Shown: one piece after another, positions 9,224 to 17,396 of the stretch
Layout of the letters: the number at the start of each line of letters is the position of its first letter
Numbering within the stretch: position 1 is the first letter of the stretch
Assembly: GCF_048537545.1 (NCBI RefSeq)
Contig: NZ_CP183218.1
From: Chania fonticola_B
GTDB lineage: Bacteria; Pseudomonadota; Gammaproteobacteria; Enterobacterales; Enterobacteriaceae
Direction: 5' to 3' (one strand)
DNA: 64,000 nt
Position numbers and translations under genes: made by a program
Notes under the pieces: generated by a model
Database searches by the model: none
Seen by the model: only the letters and a program-made list of their open reading frames with translations
What the model was told of the DNA's origin: nothing

Positions 9224-9284
9224 TATTTTGCAGTATGGTGGAGTAGTAACGACATACCATACGGTATCAAAAAAGAATTCCTGT

Positions 9285-9361
9285 GCATCCATAGCTCAGC
9301 TGGATAGAGTACTCGGCTACGAACCGAGCGGTCGGAGGTTCGAATCCTCCTGGATGCACCA
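9285..9361 (+). tRNA. tRNA-Arg (ACG), copy 2
   Basis: Identical to copy 1 over all 77 nt; anticodon ACG at 9319-9321. The 61-base spacer before it is not shared with the next spacer, so the repeat unit is the tRNA itself. Confidence 0.97.
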
Positions 9362-9413
9362 TTCTTCAGTGACGTTTCACGGAACGAAACATATTCGCTA
9401 AAAAAATTAGATT

Positions 9414-9490
9414 GCATCCATAGCTCAGCTGGATAGAGTACTCGGCTACGAACCGAGCGGTCGGAGGTTCGAATCCTCCTGGATGCACCA
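9414..9490 (+). tRNA. tRNA-Arg (ACG), copy 3
   Basis: Third identical copy; anticodon ACG at 9448-9450, CCA at 9488-9490. Last gene of the stable RNA transcript, followed by a terminator. Confidence 0.97.
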
Positions 9491-9503
9491 TCTTCTTAGA
9501 GAA

Positions 9504-9524
9504 ACCCGCTTCGGCGGGTTTTTT
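9504..9524 (+). terminator. Terminator of the tRNA cluster
   Basis: CCCGC-TTCG-GCGGG tetraloop hairpin followed by six T residues, 14 bases after the last tRNA. Confidence 0.9.
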
Positions 9525-9669
9525 ACTTTTCATTTCTAAGTTCCCACCTTCTGTTTTCTGTCTTACGCAACCTCTTATCTACACCGCATTTTCCGTCATG
9601 CTCTGGCAGCGACAACCTTTCGGCTTTACGCTAAAGTAGCTTTCTTTGCTCAATGGTCATGGAGTCACG

Positions 9670-10236
9670 ATGTACGATCGCTATCAGGGTCTGATCTTCG
9701 ACATGGACGGTACCATTCTGGACACCGAGCCAACGCACCTCAAGGCATGGCACGAGGTGTTGGCACGTTACGGAATGAAGTTTGATGCGGCCGCCATGAC
9801 AGGGCTGAACGGCTCACCTACCTGGCGTATTGCTCAGGCGGTGATTGCCGCACATCAGGCCGATCTCGATCCTCATCAACTGGCCGCCGAGAAAACCCGC
9901 GCGGTAGAAAGCATGCTATTAGACACGGTGCGTCCGTTACCGCTGATTGAGGTGGTAAAGTCTTATCATGGCCGTCGTCCCATGGCGGTAGGGACGGGCA
10001 GTGAGCACCGGATGGCGGAGATGTTGCTGCGTCATTTAGGGCTGTTCGACTGCTTTGATGCCATCGTCGGGGCTGATGATGTTCAACGCCACAAGCCGGA
10101 ACCGGATACTTTCCTGCGCTGTGCGGAGTTGATCGGCGTTCCTCCGGAGCACTGCGTGGTGTTTGAGGATGCCGATTTCGGCATTCAGGCCGCCAGAAGC
10201 GCCAATATGGCCGTGGTGGACGTTCGCACGTTGTGA
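9670..10236 (+). CDS. yqaB: HAD-family sugar phosphatase YqaB (fructose-1-P / 6-phosphogluconate phosphatase)
   Basis: 188 residues, same length as E. coli YqaB. HAD motif I FDMDGTILDTEPTH carries the nucleophilic Asp and the acid/base Asp. Motif II (VGTGSE), the motif III Lys region (RHKPEPDTFL) and motif IV (VFEDADFGIQAA) follow. The E. coli enzyme dephosphorylates fructose-1-phosphate and 6-phosphogluconate. Start ATG 9670 is preceded by GGAG; a longer upstream frame is not needed. It overlaps yqaA by four bases (GTGA), so translation is probably coupled. Confidence 0.95.
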   Translation: MYDRYQGLIFDMDGTILDTEPTHLKAWHEVLARYGMKFDAAAMTGLNGSPTWRIAQAVIAAHQADLDPHQLAAEKTRAVESMLLDTVRPLPLIEVVKSYHGRRPMAVGTGSEHRMAEMLLRHLGLFDCFDAIVGADDVQRHKPEPDTFLRCAELIGVPPEHCVVFEDADFGIQAARSANMAVVDVRTL

Positions 10237-10661
10237 GTAGTACGCTGGCGGTCATGTCGCTGTTTGGCAGCAGCTTCCTTAGTGCGACGCTGTTGCCTGG
10301 CAATTCAGAGATCGTGTTGGTTGCGTTGTTGACCAACAGCAGCGCTTCACCAGGTTTACTGGTGCTGGCTGCAACGTTGGGAAATACCCTGGGTGGGTTG
10401 ACCAACGTCATTATCGGGCGCCTGTTACCGGCGTTGAAACCACAACGCGGGCTGGAAACGGCTCTTGGTTGGTTACAACGCTTTGGCCCGGCTGCGCTGT
10501 TGCTCAGTTGGGTGCCGGTTGTGGGCGATTTATTGTGCGTGTTGGCAGGCTGGCTGCGCATGCCATGGGGCTTTGTCACGCTGTTTCTGTGTATCGGAAA
10601 AGCGTTGCGTTACATCATCTTGACGATGATCACGCTGCAGGGTATCGCCTGGTGGCATTAA
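10233..10661 (+). CDS. yqaA: YqaA family inner-membrane protein (DedA/SNARE-associated type)
   Basis: 142 residues, GTG start overlapping the yqaB stop. A small integral membrane protein with SSFLSATLLPGNSEIVLVA near the start and SWVPVVGDLLCVLAGWLRM near residue 90, both conserved in YqaA. The proline-bearing re-entrant-like motifs resemble DedA/SNARE-associated proteins. E. coli YqaA has no firmly established function. The yqaB-yqaA-gshA order matches enteric genomes. Confidence 0.93.
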   Translation: MSSTLAVMSLFGSSFLSATLLPGNSEIVLVALLTNSSASPGLLVLAATLGNTLGGLTNVIIGRLLPALKPQRGLETALGWLQRFGPAALLLSWVPVVGDLLCVLAGWLRMPWGFVTLFLCIGKALRYIILTMITLQGIAWWH

Positions 10662-10742
10662 CCAAGTGAATATAACTCAATATTCTCTAGGGAGCGGATT
10701 CAGTATGCTTACAGCTATCGTTTTTAGAAGCGGGAGGTCAAT

Positions 10743-12305
10743 TTGATCCCGGACGTATCACAGGCGCTTTCTTGGTTGGAAGCCCACCCTCATGCATTAA
10801 AAGGGATCCGGCGCGGTATTGAGCGTGAAACACTGCGGGTAACCGCAGATGGCACGCTTGCCAGCACGGGTCATCCAGAACAACTGGGGGCGGCATTAAC
10901 GCACCATTGGATCACTACGGACTTTGCCGAGGCGCTGTTAGAATTTATTACACCGGTTGATGATGATCTCGATCACTTGCTGACGTTCCTGCGCGATATC
11001 CATCGCCACGTGGCGCGCAATCTGGGTGAGGAGCGCATGTGGCCGCTGAGCATGCCGTGCTTTATCAACGCCGAGCAGGATATCGAGCTGGCGCAGTTTG
11101 GCACCTCCAACGTTGGCCGGATGAAAACGCTGTACCGGGAAGGGTTGAAGAACCGCTACGGCGCGTTGATGCAAACCATTTCCGGTGTGCACTACAACTT
11201 CTCCCTGCCGCTGGAGTTTTGGCAGGCGTGGGCCGGTGTTGAGGATGAAGAGAGTGGTAAAGAGCAGATCTCTGCGGGATATTTCCGCCTGATCCGCAAC
11301 TACTACCGCTTTGGTTGGGTGATCCCGTATCTGTTCGGGGCATCGCCAGCCATCTGTTCCTCGTTCCTCAAAGGCCGGGAAACCGATTTGCCGTTTGAGC
11401 GCAATGAACGGGGCATGTGCTATTTGCCTTATGCCACCTCGCTGCGCCTGAGCGATCTGGGCTATACCAATAAGTCGCAGAGCAATCTGGGCATTACCTT
11501 TAACGATCTGCAAACCTATGTGCAAGGTCTGAAACGCGCTATCGCGACGCCTTCAGAAGACTATGCCAAGCTGGGAGTGAAAGAGGGCGATCGCTATCTG
11601 CAACTGAACAGCAACGTGTTGCAGATCGAAAACGAACTCTATGCCCCGATCCGACCAAAACGTGTCACCCACAGCGGTGAGACACCGTCAGATGCGCTGT
11701 TACGCGGCGGTATCGAATATATCGAGGTGCGCTCGCTGGACATCAACCCATTCTCGCCAATCGGTGTGGATGCGGTGCAGGCGCGTTTCCTGGATCTGTT
11801 CCTGGTGTGGTGCGTATTGGCGGATGCGCCAGAAATGAGCAGCGATGAGTTGCTGTGCACGCGTAAAAACTGGAACCGGGTGATCCTGGAAGGGCGTAAG
11901 CCAGGCCAGACCATTGGCATCGGCTGTAACGATACCCGTGAACCGTTGGATAAGGTTGGTAAGGCGCTGTTTGACGATCTGAAGCGCGTGGCTGAGGTGT
12001 TGGATAGCGAAGCGGGCGATCGGCAATATCAGCAGGTGTGTGAACAACTGGTGGCGGCGTTTGACGATCCGGAGCTGACCTTCTCGGCCCGTATCCTCAA
12101 GAAAATGAAAGCGCAGGGCACCGGTAACGTTGGCCTGGAACTGGCGGAAAAATATCGCAAAATGCTGATAGAGGAACCGTTGGAGCTGCTGACCGAAGAG
12201 CAACTCGCTCAGGAGCAGCAAGCCTCGTGGCAGCGCCAGCGCGACATAGAAGCCAGTGATACGCTAAGCTTTGAACAGTTCCTGAAGGAAAACGGCGGGG
12301 GCTGA
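10743..12305 (+). CDS. gshA: Glutamate--cysteine ligase
   Basis: 520 residues (E. coli 518). Catalyses the ATP-dependent, rate-limiting first step of glutathione synthesis and is feedback-inhibited by glutathione. Class I GshA motifs are clear: the N-terminal GIRRGIERETLRV segment, SGVHYNFSLPLEFWQ, and EYIEVRSLDINPFSPIGVD. The start is TTG at 10743 with GGGAGG upstream, the same non-AUG start used in E. coli, which limits translation. It is followed by micA on the opposite strand and then luxS. Confidence 0.97.
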   Translation: MIPDVSQALSWLEAHPHALKGIRRGIERETLRVTADGTLASTGHPEQLGAALTHHWITTDFAEALLEFITPVDDDLDHLLTFLRDIHRHVARNLGEERMWPLSMPCFINAEQDIELAQFGTSNVGRMKTLYREGLKNRYGALMQTISGVHYNFSLPLEFWQAWAGVEDEESGKEQISAGYFRLIRNYYRFGWVIPYLFGASPAICSSFLKGRETDLPFERNERGMCYLPYATSLRLSDLGYTNKSQSNLGITFNDLQTYVQGLKRAIATPSEDYAKLGVKEGDRYLQLNSNVLQIENELYAPIRPKRVTHSGETPSDALLRGGIEYIEVRSLDINPFSPIGVDAVQARFLDLFLVWCVLADAPEMSSDELLCTRKNWNRVILEGRKPGQTIGIGCNDTREPLDKVGKALFDDLKRVAEVLDSEAGDRQYQQVCEQLVAAFDDPELTFSARILKKMKAQGTGNVGLELAEKYRKMLIEEPLELLTEEQLAQEQQASWQRQRDIEASDTLSFEQFLKENGGG

Positions 12306-12310
12306 AAAAG

Positions 12311-12383
12311 AAAAAGGCCACATCACTGTGGCCAAATACACATCTCTGAAAACAGTGATGATGATAACAAATGCGCGTCTTTC
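12311..12383 (-). ncRNA. micA: MicA small regulatory RNA
   Basis: On the minus strand a 73-nt transcript begins GAAAGACGCGCATTTG, carries the conserved TTATCATCATC seed region, a central hairpin around TCAGAGATG, and ends in a GGCCAC/GTGGCC terminator with a T-run. This is the MicA signature, in the same place as in E. coli, between gshA and luxS and antisense to them. By established knowledge MicA is sigma-E-dependent, Hfq-bound, and represses ompA and other porin mRNAs. It can also pair with the luxS leader, which it overlaps here. Confidence 0.95.
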
Positions 12384-12388
12384 ATAGA

Positions 12389-12420
12389 TTAAGACCCGCA
12401 GGGTTGTAAAAGGTTTCATC
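12389..12420 (-). promoter_or_regulatory. Putative sigma-E promoter of micA
   Basis: On the minus strand GAAACCTTTT and TCTTAA lie at -35/-10 spacing ahead of the MicA 5' end. The match to the sigma-E consensus (GGAACTT, TCTGA) is partial, but the position and known MicA regulation fit. Confidence 0.55.
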
Positions 12421-12469
12421 GGTACGAAAAAAGTTTCGAAATAATTTCATTTTACCAAGAGGTGATGAC

Positions 12470-12985
12470 ATGCCACTGCTGGATAGCTTTACCGTAGATC
12501 ATACTCGCATGGCGGCTCCGGCTGTCCGCGTTGCTAAAACCATGCAAACTCCTCATGGAGATACCATCACCGTATTCGATCTGCGCTTCTGTCGCCCGAA
12601 TCTGGAAGTGATGCCAGAGCGAGGGATCCATACCTTGGAACATCTGTTCGCTGGCTTCATGCGCGACCATCTGAACGGTAACGGCGTGGAGATCATCGAT
12701 ATCTCACCAATGGGCTGCCGTACCGGCTTTTATATGAGCCTGATTGGCGTACCGGAAGAGCAGCGCGTGGCCGATGCCTGGCAAGCCGCTATGGCCGATG
12801 TGCTGAAGGTGACTGACCAGCGCAAGATCCCTGAACTCAATGAGTTCCAATGCGGTACCTACCATATGCACTCGCTGGAGGAGGCGCAGGAAATTGCCAA
12901 GCATATTCTTGAGCACGGTGTGGTAGTGAACCATAACGAAGAGCTGGCGCTGCCGAAAGATAAGCTGCAAGAGCTGCACATCTAG
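12470..12985 (+). CDS. luxS: S-ribosylhomocysteine lyase LuxS
   Basis: 171 residues, usual length. Converts S-ribosylhomocysteine to homocysteine and DPD, the precursor of autoinducer 2, in the activated methyl cycle. The Fe/Zn site is intact: His54 and His58 in GIHTLEH and the distal Cys in NEFQCGTYHMH. ATG 12470 follows CAAGAGGTGATGAC. The leader overlaps micA on the other strand. A 34-bp repeat begins one base after its stop codon. Confidence 0.98.
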   Translation: MPLLDSFTVDHTRMAAPAVRVAKTMQTPHGDTITVFDLRFCRPNLEVMPERGIHTLEHLFAGFMRDHLNGNGVEIIDISPMGCRTGFYMSLIGVPEEQRVADAWQAAMADVLKVTDQRKIPELNEFQCGTYHMHSLEEAQEIAKHILEHGVVVNHNEELALPKDKLQELHI

Positions 12986-12986
12986 G

Positions 12987-13020
12987 CCCTCACCCCAACC
13001 CTCTCCCACAGGGAGAGGGA
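12987..13020. repeat. Intergenic repeat, left arm
   Basis: 34-bp unit opening CCCTCACCCCAACCCTCTCC, with an internal CTCCC/GGGAG dyad. It recurs inverted at 13203-13236 with one mismatch. The CCCTCACCC-AACCCTCTCCC type is a widely dispersed small palindromic repeat in gamma-proteobacterial spacers. It probably forms the luxS transcript end. Confidence 0.85.
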
Positions 13021-13202
13021 GCTGATAGTCCCTGCTCTTTTGGAAGTAAAGAGGTGATCAAGCAACGTCTCTTTAACCAGGATGAGTAAGGTCAGTCAGC
13101 CGGTGTTCATGAACAATCACAACTCTTTCAACCTAACCGCTCGCCCCTTCAACCTTCGGTGCTTATGGAGAATCACCCTACTTTCAGCCTAACTCGATCG
13201 GT

Positions 13203-13236
13203 TCCCTCTCCCTGTGGGAGAGGGTTAGGGTGAGGG
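13203..13236. repeat. Intergenic repeat, right arm (inverted)
   Basis: Inverted copy of the 34-bp unit at 12987-13020, ending two bases before the stop codon of the leftward yfjD gene. The two arms bracket 182 bp without a gene. The pair looks like a composite REP/MITE-type element filling the whole luxS-yfjD spacer. Confidence 0.85.
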
Positions 13237-13238
13237 GA

Positions 13239-14528
13239 CTAGTGGTTCTGTACGCTGGCCTGTAAGGATTTAATCGGTGTGACGCGCACCTGCTTGATCA
13301 TATTATCCTGCACGTCGAGGATATCGATATCATAGTGGCTGATACGCAGCCTGGTCCCGATGCTGGGGATCTCCTCCAGCTCTTCAAGCAGCATGCCGTT
13401 GATGGTTCTGGCCTCGGTGGCTGGCAGCGTCCAGTTGAAGGCCTTGTTCAGCTCACGCACGTTGGCACTGCCGTCGATCAATACCGAGCCATCGCTCTGT
13501 GGATTCACTTCCTCCGCCAGCGTAGGTGACATTGAGGTGGTGAAGTCGCCGACGATTTCTTCGAGAATATCCTCAACCGTCACCAGCCCCTGGATATCAC
13601 CATACTCATCGACCACGATGCCGACCTTCTCTTTGTTGCGCTGGAATTTCACCAGTTGCACATTGAGTGGTGTGCCCTCTGGCACGTAGTAGATTTCATC
13701 GGCTGCCCGTAGCAGGTTCTCTTTGTTGAACTCTTTTTTCTCGGTCATCAGCCGGTAGGCTTCGCGTACGCGCAGCATGCTTATGGAGTCGTCCAATGAA
13801 TCCCGATACAACACGATGCGGCCGTGTGGAGAGTGTGTCAGCTGGCGCATGATCGATTTCCAGTCGTCGTTGATATCAATCCCGACGATCTCATTGCGCG
13901 GCACCATGATGTCTTCCACTGTCACCTTCTCCAGATCCAGCACAGAAATCAGCATGTCCTGATTACGGCGCGAAATCTTCGACTGGGACTCGTTCACAAT
14001 GGTGCGCAACTCCTCTTTACTCAATGCGCCGCTGATGCGTACGTTGGTGCGGATGCCGAAAATCCGCAGCACCAGGGTGGTAATGCCATTGAGCAGCCAT
14101 ACCAGTGGGAGCATGACTTTTTGCAGCGGGGCCAGCAGGAAGCTGCTAGGGAAGGCAATTCGTTCAGGATAGAGAGCGGCAAAGGTTTTGGGTAACACTT
14201 CGGCGAACAACAGTACGACAAAGGTCAGCACCCCGGTGGCGATTGCCACGCCAATATCGCCGTACAGGCGCATCCCGACAATGGTTCCCAGCGCAGAGGC
14301 CAGGATATTGACCAGGTTGTTGCCAATCAGCACCAGGCCAATCAGGCGGTCAGGCTTTTGCAGCAGCTTCTCTACCCGGCGTGCGGCACGGTTGCCTTGC
14401 TTAGACAGGTGGCGCAGACGATAGCGGTTGAGCGTCATCATGCCGGTTTCGGATGCTGAAAAATAAGCGGAGACCACGACCATAATCACCAAAATGAAAA
14501 TGAGGGTCTCTGTCGAAACGTGCTCCAA
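13239..14528 (-). CDS. yfjD: CNNM/CorB-type membrane protein YfjD
   Basis: 429 residues. An N-terminal CNNM transmembrane domain (about residues 1-185, opening with SAYFSASETGMMTLNRYRLR), then paired CBS domains (motif VEDIMVPRNEIVGID near 207 and GDIQGLVTVEDILEEIVGDF near 315), and a C-terminal CorC/HlyC domain. The family contains magnesium exporters/sensors; the Salmonella homologue is CorB, linked to Mg/Co efflux. E. coli YfjD is nearly the same length. ypjD lies upstream on the same strand with a 64-base gap, probably co-transcribed. Confidence 0.93.
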   Translation of the reverse strand: MEHVSTETLIFILVIMVVVSAYFSASETGMMTLNRYRLRHLSKQGNRAARRVEKLLQKPDRLIGLVLIGNNLVNILASALGTIVGMRLYGDIGVAIATGVLTFVVLLFAEVLPKTFAALYPERIAFPSSFLLAPLQKVMLPLVWLLNGITTLVLRIFGIRTNVRISGALSKEELRTIVNESQSKISRRNQDMLISVLDLEKVTVEDIMVPRNEIVGIDINDDWKSIMRQLTHSPHGRIVLYRDSLDDSISMLRVREAYRLMTEKKEFNKENLLRAADEIYYVPEGTPLNVQLVKFQRNKEKVGIVVDEYGDIQGLVTVEDILEEIVGDFTTSMSPTLAEEVNPQSDGSVLIDGSANVRELNKAFNWTLPATEARTINGMLLEELEEIPSIGTRLRISHYDIDILDVQDNMIKQVRVTPIKSLQASVQNH

Positions 14529-14592
14529 CGCGGTATTCCTTATGTTGGGGGAGAAGAGTGCCTCAGCAGGGCGATGGAGCGCCAGGCCAGAC

Positions 14593-15387
14593 TTAGCGCA
14601 CCATCATCAGTTCCTGGAGCAGGCGGCTCCCGAAGTAGGCCATGGTAAGCAGAAAAGAGCCGGCAAAGCTGAACCAGACCACGCGGCGACCACGCCAGCC
14701 CTCGTGATAATGGCCCCACAGCAGCACGATATAAACAAACCACGCCATGATGGACAGCACGGCCTTGTGCACGTTCTCTTTGCTAAACAGGTTGTCCATA
14801 TACAGTAGGCCGGTACACAGCGTCAGCGTCAGCAGCACCACACCGATTTGGGTGATATGAAACATCTTACGCTCAATACTCATCAGCGGCGGCATATCGG
14901 CACTGAAACTGAGTTTTTTATGTTTCAGCAGGTAATCAAGCCAGGCGAGTTGCAGGGCGTACAGCGTGGCGATAATCAGGGTGGAGTAGGAGAACAGCGC
15001 CAGGCCGATATGCACCATCAGCTCCGGGCTGGCTTCCAGATGGGTGATAAACTCCCCAGGCAGAAAGCTGGCAAACGCCAGGTTGATCATGGCAAAGCTG
15101 TAGACGATCGGCAGCAGGAACCAGCCGCGATCGCGGGAGGCGACGTAGGTCATCACCGAACAGATAATCAGGCCAACGATGGAACCGATGTTTAGCAGGC
15201 TGAGATTTTGCCCGGCGCTGACGTCAAAAATGCGCTGCTGGAGGGCAATGGCATGGCAGACCAGCGCCACTACGGCCGAGACCAGTGCCAGCCGACGGTA
15301 TGCGCTATTCTTCCGCAACAAACTGGGAATGATCAGTCCAAGGCTGAGCAGGTAGGCCATCAAAGCCACAAGAGAGAATACTGGCAT
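14593..15387 (-). CDS. ypjD: Inner-membrane protein YpjD (cytochrome c assembly/CcsA-like family)
   Basis: 264 residues from the ATG at 15387; an ATG 21 bases upstream at 15408 would add seven residues. The inner start was chosen because E. coli YpjD begins there (MPVF...). Eight or so transmembrane segments. The segment RKMFHITQIGVVLLTLTLCT and the GHYHEGWRGRR loop are strongly conserved and belong to the CcsA/CcmC-like cytochrome c assembly domain. YpjD/CorE has been genetically associated with CorB/CorC-type cation export; the biochemical role is unknown. Divergent from ffh. Confidence 0.88.
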   Translation of the reverse strand: MPVFSLVALMAYLLSLGLIIPSLLRKNSAYRRLALVSAVVALVCHAIALQQRIFDVSAGQNLSLLNIGSIVGLIICSVMTYVASRDRGWFLLPIVYSFAMINLAFASFLPGEFITHLEASPELMVHIGLALFSYSTLIIATLYALQLAWLDYLLKHKKLSFSADMPPLMSIERKMFHITQIGVVLLTLTLCTGLLYMDNLFSKENVHKAVLSIMAWFVYIVLLWGHYHEGWRGRRVVWFSFAGSFLLTMAYFGSRLLQELMMVR

Positions 15388-15553
15388 AGCGTTATTTAGC
15401 ATCGGCATGGTTAATTGGAATGCCAGTATAACGTTGAGCGGCCCCTACTCCAACCAATCTCCAACGCTGAGGCAGAGATCGTTGTAGCAACGTGTTATAA
15501 TCGCCGCAATTGTGTCGCCACTGCGGCCTGACTCTTACGTTGAGCATGAGACG

Positions 15554-16915
15554 ATGTTTGAAAATTTAACCGATCGATTGTCGCGCACCCTGCGCAATAT
15601 CAGCGGCCGCGGGCGGCTGACCGAAGAGAACATTAAAGAAACCCTGCGTGAAGTGCGTATGGCATTGCTGGAAGCGGACGTTGCGCTGCCGGTAGTGCGT
15701 GACTTCATCAACCGTGTAAAAGAGAGCGCGGTTGGGCATGAAGTTAACAAAAGCCTGACGCCGGGCCAGGAATTCGTCAAAATCGTCAAGAGCGAGCTGA
15801 TTGCCGCGATGGGCGAAGTGAACACCGAGCTGAACCTGGCGGCGCAGCCACCGGCGGTGGTGCTGATGGCCGGCCTGCAAGGTGCGGGTAAAACCACCAG
15901 CGTGGCCAAGCTCGGCAAATTCCTCAAAGAAAAGCAGAAGAAAAAAGTCTTGGTGGTTTCTGCCGACGTGTATCGCCCTGCGGCGATCCGGCAGTTGGAA
16001 ACCCTGGCGGAAGGCGTCGGCATCGACTTCTTCCCGTCAGACGTTAAAGAAAAACCGATCGACATCGTTAACCGTGCGCTGCAACAGGCCAAGCTGAAGT
16101 TCTACGACGTACTCATCGTCGATACCGCGGGCCGCTTGCACGTAGATGAAGCGATGATGGACGAAATCAAACAAGTACATGCGGCGATCAAGCCGGTGGA
16201 AACCCTGTTTGTAGTCGATGCCATGACTGGCCAGGATGCGGCCAACACCGCCAAGGCCTTTAACGAAGCGCTGCCGTTGACCGGCGTAGTGCTGACCAAG
16301 GTCGATGGTGATGCGCGCGGCGGTGCGGCGTTGTCTATTCGCCACATTACCGGCAAGCCGATCAAATTCCTCGGCGTGGGCGAGAAAACCGACGCGCTGG
16401 AGCCATTCCATCCGGATCGCGTGGCCTCACGTATTCTCGGCATGGGCGATGTGCTGTCGCTGATCGAAGATATCGAAAGCAAGGTTGACCGCGCACAGGC
16501 GGAAAAACTGGCTAGCAAGCTGAAGAAGGGCGACGGTTTCGACCTGACCGACTTCCTCGACCAGCTTAAGCAGATGCGTAATATGGGCGGTATGGCCAGC
16601 ATGCTGAGCAAACTGCCGGGCGCGGGCCAACTGCCAGACAACGTCAAATCGCAGATGGATGACAAAGTGCTGGTACGCATGGAGGCGATCATTAACTCAA
16701 TGACGCTGAAAGAGCGTGCCAAGCCGGAAATTATCAAGGGTTCACGCAAACGTCGTATTGCGATGGGCTCAGGCATGCAGGTGCAGGATGTTAATCGGTT
16801 GTTAAAACAATTCGACGATATGCAGCGCATGATGAAAAAGATGAAAAAAGGCGGAATGGCGAAGATGATGCGTGGCATGAAAGGTATGATGCCGCCGGGC
16901 TTCCCAGGCCGTTAA
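15554..16915 (+). CDS. ffh: Signal recognition particle protein Ffh
   Basis: 453 residues, identical length to E. coli Ffh. N domain, then the G domain with GLQGAGKTT (about residue 105), DTAGR and TKVDGDARGG, followed by the methionine-rich M domain (MASMLSKLPGAGQ, RIAMGSGMQVQDVNRLLKQF, and Met-rich MMKKMKKGG). It binds 4.5S RNA and hydrophobic signal sequences and docks with FtsY. ATG 15554 chosen from E. coli alignment (MFENLTDRLS). Divergent from ypjD. Confidence 0.98.
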   Translation: MFENLTDRLSRTLRNISGRGRLTEENIKETLREVRMALLEADVALPVVRDFINRVKESAVGHEVNKSLTPGQEFVKIVKSELIAAMGEVNTELNLAAQPPAVVLMAGLQGAGKTTSVAKLGKFLKEKQKKKVLVVSADVYRPAAIRQLETLAEGVGIDFFPSDVKEKPIDIVNRALQQAKLKFYDVLIVDTAGRLHVDEAMMDEIKQVHAAIKPVETLFVVDAMTGQDAANTAKAFNEALPLTGVVLTKVDGDARGGAALSIRHITGKPIKFLGVGEKTDALEPFHPDRVASRILGMGDVLSLIEDIESKVDRAQAEKLASKLKKGDGFDLTDFLDQLKQMRNMGGMASMLSKLPGAGQLPDNVKSQMDDKVLVRMEAIINSMTLKERAKPEIIKGSRKRRIAMGSGMQVQDVNRLLKQFDDMQRMMKKMKKGGMAKMMRGMKGMMPPGFPGR

Positions 16916-17008
16916 AACCACGCCGCAGCAAGGCTGTGGCGGGTTTGCCGATTTACCGATCACGGTAAAACCTGTCCGAGAGCGTGATGGTGCAAAAACG
17001 AATTACCG

Positions 17009-17034
17009 GCAATCTACGCTTTAGATTGCTTTTT
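17009..17034 (+). terminator. Rho-independent terminator after ffh
   Basis: GCAATCTA/TAGATTGC stem, short loop and a TTTTT run, about 90 bases past the ffh stop and ahead of the rpsP leader. Confidence 0.85.
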
Positions 17035-17075
17035 GCGCCAAAATGAGTAAAATTTTCGGGCTTTTTATATTGCAA

Positions 17076-17107
17076 CCGGGCCCCGTCCCTCAATGGGGCC
17101 CGGCTGT
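17076..17107 (+). promoter_or_regulatory. Leader hairpin of the rpsP operon (attenuator-like)
   Basis: Very stable stem CCGGGCCCC/GGGGCCCGG with a ten-base loop, followed by CTGTTTT, 22 bases before the rpsP start codon. It looks like a terminator placed in the 5' leader. A regulatory (attenuation or growth-rate control) role is inferred, not shown. Confidence 0.65.
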
Positions 17108-17129
17108 TTTATTAACTAAAGAGGATGTT

Positions 17130-17378
17130 ATGGTAACAATTCGTTTGGCACGTGGCGGCGCTAAAAAGCGTCCGTTCTATCAAGTAGTAGTGACCGACAG
17201 CCGCAATGCTCGTGATGGTCGTTTCATCGAGCGTGTAGGTTTCTTCAACCCAATCGCATCTGGTCAGGCTGAAGCACTGCGTCTGGACCTGGATCGCATT
17301 GAGCACTGGGTTGGTCTGGGTGCTACCGTTTCTGATCGCGTTCACGCGCTGATCAAAGACGCTAAGAAAGCAGCTTAA
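17130..17378 (+). CDS. rpsP: 30S ribosomal protein S16
   Basis: 82 residues starting MVTIRLARGGAKKRPFYQVV, the standard S16 N-terminus. Assembly protein of the 30S body. ATG 17130 has GAGG nine bases upstream; the longer upstream frame covers the leader hairpin and is not used. First gene of the rpsP-rimM-trmD-rplS operon. Confidence 0.98.
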   Translation: MVTIRLARGGAKKRPFYQVVVTDSRNARDGRFIERVGFFNPIASGQAEALRLDLDRIEHWVGLGATVSDRVHALIKDAKKAA

Positions 17379-17396
17379 TCTGTCGCGGTGGTGGCA

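Noticed and set aside
8905..9417. 170-codon minus-strand frame across the tRNA cluster
   Set aside because: It is antisense to tRNA-Ser and two tRNA-Arg genes; the repeated peptide motif is just the tRNA repeat translated.
9147..9490. Evenly spaced repeats suggestive of a CRISPR-like array
   Set aside because: Each unit is a complete tRNA-Arg gene; spacers are unequal. No CRISPR array was seen anywhere in the window.
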